Shown in pieces: positions 5,538 to 12,404 of a stretch of 12,922 bases of DNA (its first letter is position 1; every line of letters begins with the position of its first letter). A program made the translations under genes and the position numbers. Source of the DNA: Caryophanales bacterium UBA1231 (GTDB lineage: Bacteria > Bacillota_I > Bacilli_A > ML615J-28 > CAG-313); assembly GCA_002309035.1 (NCBI GenBank), contig DBWT01000070.1, positions 1-12,922 of the forward strand, given 5' to 3'. The notes under the pieces were generated by a model. That model worked only from the letters and a program-made list of their open reading frames with translations. It was not told the origin of the DNA and searched no databases.

Positions 5538-8285
5538 TTATTCAGCAGGTTCTTCTTCAGCAAGCCATGCTCCATCAACAGTAATTAATGCAGACATTGG
5601 AACTTCTTTAACTTCAGTTGCAAAGTATACATCAAATCCGTTATAACCAGAGCCGTTTGGCATTGTTAAGTTTTCAGCAGCGTATTTTGCAACTAATTCT
5701 GCAGGAACTGTAACAGTTAATACACCTGTAGCAGCATCATAAGAAGATTCACATTTATCTTCGAAGTAATCACCATCTTCATTTAAGTAAGCGAAAATCA
5801 TAACTTTATCAACGACAACTTTAACATCTTCACTTTCAGCAGCTTTGATGTTAATCTTGATAGTTTGACTGCCATCTTCATTAGCGATTGCTTCATCAAA
5901 TTCAGTTTGTTGACAAGGAACAGATACACCGTTTTCGAAGAATCCACCTTGGTCAGCAGCTAACCATAATGAATCAAATGACCATGCAACACCATCAAAC
6001 ATTAAATCTTTAGTAACTTTACTAGTATCAACACCCCAGTTTAGAGTGAATCCAGATGAGTTATCAGATTTTAATACTTCTAAGAAGTTGATAGGATTTA
6101 GAGAGTTACCACTAATAGAACCAAAGCCTAAGTCATATTGACCAAGCATTAACTTCTTGTAGTAAACATCAGACCATACAGAACCAACCCAGAACTTAAC
6201 TTCAAGAGTTAACTTACCATCGCAAACAGATGGATCATTGAATGCATCTTCGAAGCATTGTTTAATGAAGTTATGATATTGTTCTTCGTTAGTAGGACGT
6301 TGCCATGCGATTTCGATTTCAATCTTGTCGCCAGCTTTATAAGTACCATCAGCAAGTAATGCTTCAGCAGCTTTCTTGAAGTAGGCACGAGCAATTTCAA
6401 GGTCATATCCATCGCCATCAGCATCAGCGATTAATGACTTAATAGCTTCTTTATGTTCATCAGTGTAGTTATAAACAACACCATCTTCTGGATTAGATTG
6501 GTAAACGTCACCAAAGTAGTCAACAGAACTCATAACACCTAACTTAGCAGCTAGACCTGGACGGTTTAAAGCATAAGATAAACCTAAATAGAAATCATGG
6601 TTAGCCATAATTGGTTCGCATTCCCAATAATCTTCAACTTCAGTTGTAGCAACTGAGCCATTAACACCGAATAATTGAATCCATGTTTCTTGGTCACAAG
6701 TGTTAGCATTAAGTTTGAATGTAGAACCACCATTAGTTTGTTTTACAACATACTTAACGTTTGCATTAGTTTCTGATGTACCATCAGTCTTACCTTTGAA
6801 GTTATCAAGTTGAGTTGAAGGAACACCACAAGAACTTAAGTTACCTGCCATAAATTCTTTGAATGCAGCTTCTTGGTCAGTATTAGCAGCAGCTAAGATA
6901 TCAAAGTGAACACCTTCAACGTTGTAACGACCAACTTCGTTAGAGAATTCATTCTTCTTAAATACGATTTCAGCATCTTTAACCCATGCTTCAAGTACGA
7001 ATGGACCAGTTGATAATGTTGTATCAACAGGAGTTAAACCAGTTTCAGTATTGAAGTTACCAAACCATTCAGCACCACCGATTTCATCGATGAATTCTTG
7101 AGGGATTGGAGCATAAATTGAAGATGATGCATAATACATAGCATAGAATTGGTTACAAGGACTTGCAAATTCGATATGGAATGTACCATCTTCATCAATT
7201 GAAAGACCAACGTTCTTCCAAGCTTCAGCATTGAATCCATTTGCAGATGCATAGTAGTATGCAGATGAACCTTTGATTTCACTTGATGAACCTTCATTAT
7301 CAAGAGCACGTGCCCAACCATTAGCTTGAGTGAATAATAACTTATAAGGAGTTAAATAGTCTTCAGCTTTAACTTCTTGGCCATTATATTTAGCAAACTT
7401 TTCAGATTTAGTGGCATATTTTAATTCACTACCAAGTTTAACTTGGAATTTCCACTTTGTAGCAAGACCAGTATTAGGATTAGCATTTTCAGCGATTGGA
7501 CGTTCATCTTTAGCTAAATCAGCATACCATTCATAACCGTCTTTAGTTTCATTCATTCTAGTTCCCCAATAACTACCAGCGATATAAGGTTGTAAATCAC
7601 CAACTACAGAACCTTTGTCATCACCATAGTTAATAGTGTTAGGATCTTCTGCTTCGAATGTATGATAGTACATAGCATAAGCAGGATTTTCACCTTCGAT
7701 TGATAAAGGAGCAGTAATAGTACCTTCAGCAACAGCACCAAATCCGTAACCAACGATATAAGTTGAAGTACCAAGAGTTACATTAGTATTATATAATGCA
7801 TAACCAGCTTCTTGGAATAATGTAATACCAGTTAAACCAGCCTTAAGAGCATATTCTTCTAATGCAGCTAAAATCTTAGTTCTTTCCTCATAACTAGCAG
7901 CAACATATGAATAAGCGCCGTTAGCTATCTTTACGAATTCGCCTAAAGCATCAGTACCTGCTTTACCAGCAGCTTTAGCAGCGTCAGCAGTTGTAGAAGC
8001 AGCGATTTTTTGTAATGCATCTACAGCAGCATTAGCGATTTCGTCTTTTTCTTCATCGAATGCAGCAGCAAAGTGATCACTAAAAGCATCAACTACATCT
8101 TTAGTAGCAGCAGCTTTTGCATCAGCAAGAGCAACTTTAGCTTGTTCAGCAGCAACTTGCGCTTTAGCTTCTTCTAAAGCTTTCGCAGTTTCTTCGTCAA
8201 CTTTTCCACCATCACATGCAAATAATGCAACAGCGAAAACTGAAACGAATGCAACAGCAAACAATTTCTTTAATAAACTTTTCAT
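5538..8285 (-). CDS. oppA: Oligopeptide-binding lipoprotein OppA, enlarged
   Basis: Surface lipoprotein that captures peptides and delivers them to OppBC; 915 aa against about 540 for standard OppA. I place the start at 8285 and not at the upstream in-frame ATG (8297), because that ATG is part of the GGAGG ribosome binding site (8291-8295). A signal peptide with two Lys pairs and a hydrophobic core ends at lipobox LFAC, so Cys24 should be lipidated. Residues about 29-146 are Ala/Lys/Glu-rich and helical. The SBP_bac_5 fold follows: KWKFQVKLG at 277-285, then EVKAEDYL around 304-311, the GPFVLEAWV block at 427-435, and the FYLGLSYALNRPGLA block around 565-579. A D-A-D-G-D-G loop at 621-626 resembles part of a calcium-binding loop. 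After about 787 comes an extra domain ending in an acidic tail (AEEEPAE). No Walker A is visible, unlike the ATPase reported for Mycoplasma hominis OppA. First gene of the operon; promoter at 8361-8389. Confidence 0.93.
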   Translation of the reverse strand: MKSLLKKLFAVAFVSVFAVALFACDGGKVDEETAKALEEAKAQVAAEQAKVALADAKAAATKDVVDAFSDHFAAAFDEEKDEIANAAVDALQKIAASTTADAAKAAGKAGTDALGEFVKIANGAYSYVAASYEERTKILAALEEYALKAGLTGITLFQEAGYALYNTNVTLGTSTYIVGYGFGAVAEGTITAPLSIEGENPAYAMYYHTFEAEDPNTINYGDDKGSVVGDLQPYIAGSYWGTRMNETKDGYEWYADLAKDERPIAENANPNTGLATKWKFQVKLGSELKYATKSEKFAKYNGQEVKAEDYLTPYKLLFTQANGWARALDNEGSSSEIKGSSAYYYASANGFNAEAWKNVGLSIDEDGTFHIEFASPCNQFYAMYYASSSIYAPIPQEFIDEIGGAEWFGNFNTETGLTPVDTTLSTGPFVLEAWVKDAEIVFKKNEFSNEVGRYNVEGVHFDILAAANTDQEAAFKEFMAGNLSSCGVPSTQLDNFKGKTDGTSETNANVKYVVKQTNGGSTFKLNANTCDQETWIQLFGVNGSVATTEVEDYWECEPIMANHDFYLGLSYALNRPGLAAKLGVMSSVDYFGDVYQSNPEDGVVYNYTDEHKEAIKSLIADADGDGYDLEIARAYFKKAAEALLADGTYKAGDKIEIEIAWQRPTNEEQYHNFIKQCFEDAFNDPSVCDGKLTLEVKFWVGSVWSDVYYKKLMLGQYDLGFGSISGNSLNPINFLEVLKSDNSSGFTLNWGVDTSKVTKDLMFDGVAWSFDSLWLAADQGGFFENGVSVPCQQTEFDEAIANEDGSQTIKINIKAAESEDVKVVVDKVMIFAYLNEDGDYFEDKCESSYDAATGVLTVTVPAELVAKYAAENLTMPNGSGYNGFDVYFATEVKEVPMSALITVDGAWLAEEEPAE

Positions 8286-8290
8286 TTGTA

Positions 8291-8295
8291 CCTCC
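8291..8295 (-). promoter_or_regulatory. oppA ribosome binding site that decides the start
   Basis: GGAGG lies 5 nt before the ATG at 8285. The alternative in-frame ATG at 8297 overlaps this site, so it has no ribosome binding site of its own at a workable distance, and the shorter protein (MKSLLKK...) gives a standard lipoprotein signal peptide. Confidence 0.85.
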
Positions 8296-8299
8296 ATTT

Positions 8300-8318
8300 G
8301 TTGCGAAAAGTAAGCAAC
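8300..8318 (-). promoter_or_regulatory. Small hairpin just upstream of the oppA ribosome binding site
   Basis: GTTGC and GCAAC form a 5-bp stem with a 9-nt loop, ending 4 nt before the GGAGG at 8291-8295. It is short and may be incidental. Confidence 0.35.
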
Positions 8319-8331
8319 ATTAATTTAATTT

Positions 8332-8353
8332 AGATAATCAGATTAAATTATCT
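8332..8353 (-). promoter_or_regulatory. 5'-terminal hairpin of the opp transcript
   Basis: AGATAAT and ATTATCT form a 7-bp stem with an 8-nt loop. The predicted transcription start is near 8354, so this hairpin would sit at the very 5' end of the mRNA, a position known to stabilise some bacterial messages. Both the start site and the stem are predictions. Confidence 0.4.
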
Positions 8354-8370
8354 TGATAATATTATATCAA
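8353..8370. repeat. Inverted repeat over the opp -10 element
   Basis: TTGATA (8353-8358) and TATCAA (8365-8370) are 6-bp inverted arms separated by 6 bp, covering the -10 box and the predicted start site. This is where a repressor could act, but AT-rich arms this short can arise by chance. Confidence 0.35.
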
Positions 8371-8389
8371 AATCATATATTACATGCAA
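8361..8389 (-). promoter_or_regulatory. Sigma-A promoter of the opp operon
   Basis: The minus strand reads TTGCAT (8384-8389), a 17-bp spacer, then TATAAT (8361-8366). A TG one base before the -10 makes it an extended -10 element. The spacing and the perfect -10 make this the best promoter in the window. The predicted start is near 8354, giving a leader of about 70 nt to the oppA ATG. Confidence 0.8.
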
Positions 8390-8400
8390 TAAAATATTTT

Positions 8401-8415
8401 ATGAAAACGTTCTTA
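8401..8415 (+). promoter_or_regulatory. cre-like operator, proximal
   Basis: ATGAAAACGTTCTTA matches the CcpA cre consensus WTGNAANCGNWNNCW with one mismatch (T for C at position 14). Its centre lies about 54 bp upstream of the predicted opp start, where CcpA sites are known to activate some promoters. Another LacI-family regulator could be the actual ligand. Confidence 0.55.
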
Positions 8416-8442
8416 TTTCAGTCTTCTTTAAAAACCTTACAT

Positions 8443-8457
8443 AGCAAGCGCTTACAT
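8443..8457 (-). promoter_or_regulatory. cre-like operator, distal
   Basis: The minus strand ATGTAAGCGCTTGCT fits WTGNAANCGNWNNCW at every defined position and has the palindromic AAGCGCTT core typical of LacI-family operators. Its centre is 41 bp from the proximal site, close to four helical turns, so both sites face the same side of the DNA. Confidence 0.6.
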
Positions 8458-8462
8458 TATTT

Positions 8463-8496
8463 GTTTTAAAGAAAAATTTTCACATTTAGTGAAAAT
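8463..8496 (-). terminator. Terminator of the small membrane-protein gene
   Basis: On the minus strand, ATTTTCAC and GTGAAAAT (8476-8483 with 8489-8496) form a perfect 8-bp stem with a 5-nt loop, followed directly by TTTTTCTTT. It separates the 8567-8959 gene from the opp promoter downstream. Confidence 0.75.
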
Positions 8497-8566
8497 ACTT
8501 TCTTTCTTTTATTGCATTATTTTCAGATAATTTCATGCAAAATGAAAATTTTAATGAAAATTTACA

Positions 8567-8959
8567 CTATTTTTGCAAAATTAAAAACAAAATTACCGAT
8601 ACTAATAGTAAAATTCCTCCAGAAATGAAGTAAGGAACGATAGTATAGAACTTACCTTTACGCATTTCCTTCTTCTTTTCCATATAATCAGGATAACTTT
8701 TATATTTTCTATCTTCAGTTTTTGCTCTATTTCCTACAAAGACATAATATGTAGAATATCCAAGACCATCAAAGCCACCTAAATTAGAAACCCAAGCAAG
8801 TCCTCCAAAAAAGATTGTAATCAAACTAACTATAAAAGTTCCATTAGTGTAATTTAATAATACATTAAATGATGTAAATGATAAATAAATTAAAACCAAA
8901 GATGCCATCGCAATAAATATAACAACTGATTTAATTAAAATATATTTTGTTTTTCCCAT
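8567..8959 (-). CDS. Small three-helix membrane protein, possibly DUF3899-like
   Basis: A 130-residue membrane protein of unknown function. Membrane segments are predicted at about 8-30, 41-60 and 106-128, separated by a charged hydrophilic stretch (about 76-103) containing KSYPDYMEKKKEMRKGKF. A GGFDGLGY motif at 61-68 follows the second helix. The arrangement GGFDG..Y, then SYxDYxxKK, then a last helix reminds me of the DUF3899 small membrane proteins of Bacilli, from memory only. The gene has a GTGAGGT ribosome binding site 6 nt before the ATG, a candidate promoter at 8987-9015 and its own terminator, so it is probably a single-gene transcript. Nothing ties it functionally to the neighbouring transporter or peptidase. 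Confidence 0.8.
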   Translation of the reverse strand: MGKTKYILIKSVVIFIAMASLVLIYLSFTSFNVLLNYTNGTFIVSLITIFFGGLAWVSNLGGFDGLGYSTYYVFVGNRAKTEDRKYKSYPDYMEKKKEMRKGKFYTIVPYFISGGILLLVSVILFLILQK

Positions 8960-8986
8960 AATATAACCTCACAATAACAAGATTTT

Positions 8987-9015
8987 ATCATATTTTCATA
9001 AATAAATAAAGTAAA
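8987..9015 (-). promoter_or_regulatory. Candidate promoter of the small membrane-protein gene
   Basis: The minus strand reads TTTACT (9010-9015), a 17-bp spacer and TATGAT (8987-8992). The -10 matches 5 of 6 and the -35 matches 4 of 6. It lies just after the upstream terminator and about 28 nt before the ATG. Confidence 0.55.
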
Positions 9016-9045
9016 AAATAAATGTGGTGCTTTTTGGCACCACAT
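9004..9045 (-). terminator. Intrinsic terminator of the DUF885 lipoprotein gene
   Basis: The minus strand has a perfect 9-bp GC-containing stem, ATGTGGTGC and GCACCACAT (9037-9045 with 9022-9030), with a 6-nt loop, followed by a T-rich tail (TTATTTTTTACTTTATTT). It begins 7 nt after the stop codon. The tail overlaps the -35 of the next candidate promoter. Confidence 0.9.
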
Positions 9046-9052
9046 ATTCTTC

Positions 9053-11686
9053 TTATTTATTATATTCTACATTATGTAAGAATGCTTCATTAGATAAATA
9101 TTCTTCCATATATAGATCAAGAGTATCAAGACTACACCAACCATGTTCAAGCATTGCAACGTTGAAATTAATTTCGTTATAATATTCACCTAATACTGTT
9201 TGACCTAATTCATGCCAATCAAAGAATACAGCCATACCATAACCATAAGCAATAATTTGTGTTGGAGCTTCATTAACAGTATTGAATACATCTTTAGCAA
9301 TACTTGTATTTAATCCATATTTGCCAAGGTATGCACTAACATCTTTAACTTCCCATCCTTCATAATTAACACCAAGGTCAATACGAGATTCAAGAAGATA
9401 AGCCATTAATGAATAATAATTTTCATATTCACCAGCAATTTCCCAGTTAATATCGTTTTTAACTTGAGCGACGTATTTTGCAACACATGTTTCAACATAT
9501 TTAGCCCAACCTTCACCATGACCAGTACATGTCATAATTGTTGCCATTGGTGATACTTTATCACTTTCTTTAGCGAAACAATATGCATATAAGTGTCCTG
9601 GATATCCTTCATGGGCAAGAGTAGTTAATGTTTCGAAATGGTTCTTACCTAAAGCATCACCATTGATATGAATGAATTCTTTATCAAAGGCATCAAGTGG
9701 ACTCTTCATATAATATGCTAAAGTTGTAGTGTTAGCTGTAACTGTCTTATCCATTAATGTTACTGAAATTTCAGGTTCATTTTCAAGTTCAGGAACGATT
9801 GTCTTCGCAAATTCTTTACAGAATGCTACGATATCAAGTGGATCAGTTGAGTCAATAGCTTTAACTTTACCACTATCAATTTTTGAAGCTTCTGCGTTTG
9901 ATGAAATTGTCGCATTAGCAGATTTCCATAAAGCGTAGAATTTTGCAAATTCATCATCAACAAACTTAATTGCTTCTTGAGTTGTAGTTTCTGTTAAACC
10001 TAAACGATTCTTTAACATCTTTTCATATAAAGCAACTCCACCATCTTCTTTATAACCATATAAATATGATGTAGTGTCATCTTTAGTTAAACCTTTTTCA
10101 GTCATGAAATCACGAATCTTTTTGGCAAGATCAGCATGAGCTGGAATAAATTTTTCATTAAATGCTTTTGCAAAAGCACTCTTATAATTAGTTAAAGCTT
10201 CATCAGAGAGATTAAGTTCAGTCTTAGCAGCGTCAAGTTTTTCATTATAAATACCAATTAAATAATAAGCTTCATCACTTTCAGTAGTTTTTGCAACACC
10301 TTCTAAGTAATCAGCCATACCATTTAAAGTAAATCCAGCAAGTGGATAACCAGCTTCTACACGGTCTAAAATATATTCGTAATAAGACATAAATGCATCA
10401 TAACTAGAATTTACATAGCTTAAAGCATCATCAATATCTTGTACAGTTCTTAATGAATATGCTTCAAGAACAGTTGGGAAGTCAGCCGCATAGCCACCAT
10501 ATTGGTCAACATATGTTAAACGCATTAAAGTAATCTTTGTAGAAGTGATTAATTCTTCATAGAAAGTAATTTGTTCATTAATGATACGATAATCTAATCT
10601 TTGTTTATTACTGATTTTAGCATCCGAAAAAGCATTAAATTCATTACGTAATCTTTGAATTTCTTCTAAATCTGATTGGAATTCTTCATCAGTATATTTT
10701 TCATATGTATACCATTCAGCATCATAATGTTCAAATCCAAAGTTTTCAGGATGAACAAAGAATATATTATTTGTTGATTGGTCTCCACCCATAAAATATA
10801 CAAACATTTCTTCTGCATATGTTTGGAAAGCTTCGTTATCTGGATAATCAACTGTTAAAATTGCTCTAAATTCGTCAACAACTTTTTCAGTTCCTTTTTC
10901 TTTAACTAAAGCTTTAACTTGGTAATTACCTTGAGTTGTTTGTGTATTATTAGTATAAACAACATCATATTTAGTTAAATCAAGTTCTTCTGCACCTTCA
11001 CCTTTTTCAAGTTCAAGTGTTGCAGTTTCACCTTCATTTATAACAATTGTTTTAGAATTTAATTCATAACCAGTATGACTAGGTTTAACAACAAAATTAA
11101 CTTCAACTGGTTCTAAACGATAATAAAACTTATTTTCAGCCATCGTAAATCTTACTTTGTAAGTACCAGCTTCAGTAAAAGCTTCTTGACTAACTTTAAC
11201 TGGCGCTTTAATATCACTTAAAGAATAATTAATTTTTACTAGACCAAAACCATCAGTTAAATATGCTACTTGATTGTCTTCTACATTAACTGTAACACGA
11301 GCTTTATCAATAACAAGTTTAGCATTTAAAACTTTAGATTCTTCACCTAATTTAACAGTCGCTTTATAGTCATATGAGCCAGGCGCAGATTGTTTTTTTG
11401 TTGGGCTATATGTAACAGTAGCACCTTCTGGCAAACCAGTAACTTCTGGACGATAAGTTTTACCATCATAAGTCACATTTAAATCTTCGAATTTGACGTC
11501 ATCAAGGGTTACTTTTGTTTCACCACCATTTTCACCACCATTATCTCCACTATTTCCGCCATTATCTCCATTTTCACCACTTGGTGTGTCAGTTTTATCT
11601 GCTGGTTTATCACCACAAGCAGTAAAACCAGCTAATAGGAATAATGCAAAAACTAAAAGAAATATTTTCCAAAAATTCTTTTTCAT
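9053..11686 (-). CDS. Surface lipoprotein with Ig-like stalk and DUF885 metallopeptidase-like domain
   Basis: A predicted cell-surface zinc hydrolase of 877 aa. The signal peptide ends at lipobox FTAC, so Cys24 should be lipidated. A low-complexity Gly/Asn/Asp/Glu tether follows (36-57). Residues about 60-130 look like an MBG-type Ig-like repeat (YDGKTYRPEV, then LPEGATVTY, ending in IDKA), and two further beta domains reach about 280. The C-terminal part (about 285-877) is DUF885: HEGYPGH at 692-698, EGWAKY at 725-730, a RIDLGVNYEGW block at 768-778 and LEHGWCSLD at 846-854. The His/Glu residues of the first motif are probable zinc and catalytic residues by family analogy; peptide cleavage is likely but not proven. 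The start at 11686 follows AAAGGAGG (11692-11699). Its position beside opp suggests, without proving it, that it supplies peptides for import. A lipoprotein-anchored DUF885 with an Ig-like stalk is longer than the usual 550-600 aa protein. Confidence 0.9.
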   Translation of the reverse strand: MKKNFWKIFLLVFALFLLAGFTACGDKPADKTDTPSGENGDNGGNSGDNGGENGGETKVTLDDVKFEDLNVTYDGKTYRPEVTGLPEGATVTYSPTKKQSAPGSYDYKATVKLGEESKVLNAKLVIDKARVTVNVEDNQVAYLTDGFGLVKINYSLSDIKAPVKVSQEAFTEAGTYKVRFTMAENKFYYRLEPVEVNFVVKPSHTGYELNSKTIVINEGETATLELEKGEGAEELDLTKYDVVYTNNTQTTQGNYQVKALVKEKGTEKVVDEFRAILTVDYPDNEAFQTYAEEMFVYFMGGDQSTNNIFFVHPENFGFEHYDAEWYTYEKYTDEEFQSDLEEIQRLRNEFNAFSDAKISNKQRLDYRIINEQITFYEELITSTKITLMRLTYVDQYGGYAADFPTVLEAYSLRTVQDIDDALSYVNSSYDAFMSYYEYILDRVEAGYPLAGFTLNGMADYLEGVAKTTESDEAYYLIGIYNEKLDAAKTELNLSDEALTNYKSAFAKAFNEKFIPAHADLAKKIRDFMTEKGLTKDDTTSYLYGYKEDGGVALYEKMLKNRLGLTETTTQEAIKFVDDEFAKFYALWKSANATISSNAEASKIDSGKVKAIDSTDPLDIVAFCKEFAKTIVPELENEPEISVTLMDKTVTANTTTLAYYMKSPLDAFDKEFIHINGDALGKNHFETLTTLAHEGYPGHLYAYCFAKESDKVSPMATIMTCTGHGEGWAKYVETCVAKYVAQVKNDINWEIAGEYENYYSLMAYLLESRIDLGVNYEGWEVKDVSAYLGKYGLNTSIAKDVFNTVNEAPTQIIAYGYGMAVFFDWHELGQTVLGEYYNEINFNVAMLEHGWCSLDTLDLYMEEYLSNEAFLHNVEYNK
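11516..11581 (-). repeat. Gly/Asn-rich tether coded by short imperfect repeats
   Basis: Codes for residues 36-57 of the DUF885 lipoprotein, built from SGENG/DNGG-type units; the word GGAGATAATGG occurs twice. Such tracts can vary in length by slippage and act as flexible spacers between the membrane anchor and the folded domains. Confidence 0.7.
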
Positions 11687-11715
11687 AAAATTCCTCCTTT
11701 AATTTGGTTAGTATA

Positions 11716-11740
11716 TAATTTATTACAATCTAATAAATTA
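11716..11740. repeat. Perfect 10-bp inverted repeat upstream of the DUF885 gene
   Basis: TAATTTATTA (11716-11725) and TAATAAATTA (11731-11740) are exact inverted arms with a 5-bp spacer, directly after a TTGACT box (11740-11745) and within 54 nt of the start codon. It could be an operator or an mRNA leader hairpin. It lacks GC pairs and a following U-run, so a terminator is unlikely. Confidence 0.5.
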
Positions 11741-11745
11741 GTCAA
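11717..11745 (-). promoter_or_regulatory. Tentative promoter of the DUF885 lipoprotein gene
   Basis: TTGACT (11740-11745) is a good -35. At 17 bp the -10 would be TAAATT (11717-11722, 4 of 6). A better -10, TATACT (11710-11715), lies 24 bp away, too far for a standard promoter. The -35 is convincing; the -10 is uncertain. Confidence 0.4.
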
Positions 11746-11774
11746 GTTTTTTCTTTAATTTTTTATATTTTTAT

Positions 11775-12404
11775 TTATTTTAAATAAGGATCATATTTAA
11801 TTTCTTCATTTCTTGTCGTCATTTCATCATGACCTGGATATAAAATATAATCATCATAATCTTTAAATAAATTATTATCTTTAAAACGTGAAAGTGATAA
11901 ATTCATTTGCGTCTGATTACCGGAATAAAGGTCAGTTCGGCCAATCGAGCGTTTAAAAATAAAATCACCAGTAAAAATAATATCATCGCATATGATAATG
12001 ATACTACAATCAGAATGCCCTGGCATTTCCATTATTTTTAATTTAAAACCATTTTCCAATAAACAGGTCCCTTCTTCTATTTTTTTATATCGATCATCAC
12101 AAATAAATTCTAAACGGGGTCCTAACATTCTTGAATAATTGATATAACCATCTTCAAGTTTTTTTACAGCATTTTTATGTAAATATATAAACGCATTAGT
12201 ATTTTTTAAATAAGAATCAAGTTCATAAAAATGGTCAAAATGACCATGTGTTAAAAAAATACCAATAATTTCACTTTTTAAATCTTTTTTTATTTCTTCA
12301 TAAGAAACTGATGGATCAATTATTATCGTAAATTCATTATTATATAACATATAAGTGTTAGAATCTAAATATTTTGAAATATATTTTCTAACAAACATCA
12401 TCAT
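11775..12404 (-). CDS. Glyoxalase-II-like metallo-beta-lactamase fold hydrolase (YqgX type)
   Basis: Cytoplasmic dinuclear-metal hydrolase of 207-209 aa; the usual length for the Bacillus YqgX group is about 210. The complete ligand set is visible: THGHFDH at 52-58 (H53, H55, D57, H58), H130 in PGHS, D147 in TGDF and H192 in YPGHDEMTT, plus the GRTDL motif at 155-159 typical of glyoxalase-II-like members. No signal peptide. The probable substrate is a thioester such as a glutathione-type or bacillithiol-type adduct, but this is not shown. Three consecutive Met codons start the frame. The only ribosome binding site, GGTGA, touches the first ATG and sits 6 nt before the third (12398), which I favour. 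The start overlaps the stop of the ROK kinase gene (ATGA), so the pair is co-translated; a ROK glucokinase near yqgX also occurs in Bacillus, as I recall. Confidence 0.9.
   Translation of the reverse strand: MMMFVRKYISKYLDSNTYMLYNNEFTIIIDPSVSYEEIKKDLKSEIIGIFLTHGHFDHFYELDSYLKNTNAFIYLHKNAVKKLEDGYINYSRMLGPRLEFICDDRYKKIEEGTCLLENGFKLKIMEMPGHSDCSIIIICDDIIFTGDFIFKRSIGRTDLYSGNQTQMNLSLSRFKDNNLFKDYDDYILYPGHDEMTTRNEEIKYDPYLK

Larger units (their letters stand above)
8286..8566. other. Regulatory intergenic region upstream of oppA
   Basis: These 281 bp hold no gene. In transcription order they contain the 3' end and terminator of the small membrane-protein gene (8463-8496), two cre-like operators (8443-8457 and 8401-8415), a sigma-A promoter (8361-8389), a roughly 70-nt leader with two small hairpins, and the oppA ribosome binding site. 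The remaining sequence is plain AT-rich DNA with repeated TGAAAATT and TGCAA/TTGCA words. Confidence 0.8.

Noticed and set aside
6780..6800. A GKT triplet in OppA as a Walker A (as in the ATPase activity reported for M. hominis OppA)
   Set aside because: The Gly needed four residues before GKT is absent (Leu is found there), so it is not a P-loop.
6209..7321. Minus-strand out-of-frame open frames (6209-6424, 7034-7321) inside oppA
   Set aside because: They are in a different frame within a continuous, well-conserved oppA reading frame; their Met/Leu/His-rich composition is typical of shadows.
8286..8297. Upstream in-frame ATG at 8297 as the oppA start
   Set aside because: This ATG overlaps the GGAGG ribosome binding site that serves the ATG at 8285.
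9729..9938. Plus-strand 69-residue open frame
   Set aside because: Antisense to the DUF885 domain, which is supported by motifs throughout.
10666..10851. Minus-strand out-of-frame 61-residue frame inside the DUF885 gene
   Set aside because: Overlaps continuous coding sequence and has no start signals.
11500..11600. CRISPR-like or tandem repeat array
   Set aside because: The short repeats are in frame and code for a low-complexity protein linker; there are no spacers.
11493..11702. Plus-strand frame with Ser/Pro repeats
   Set aside because: The repeats are the complement of the Gly/Asn tether codons of the lipoprotein; no ribosome binding site.
12401..12404. Mycoplasma genetic code (TGA as Trp)
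   Set aside because: Reading through TGA at the ROK end gives only adjacent TGA codons and destroys a normal ATGA overlap; Trp codons in the genes are TGG.
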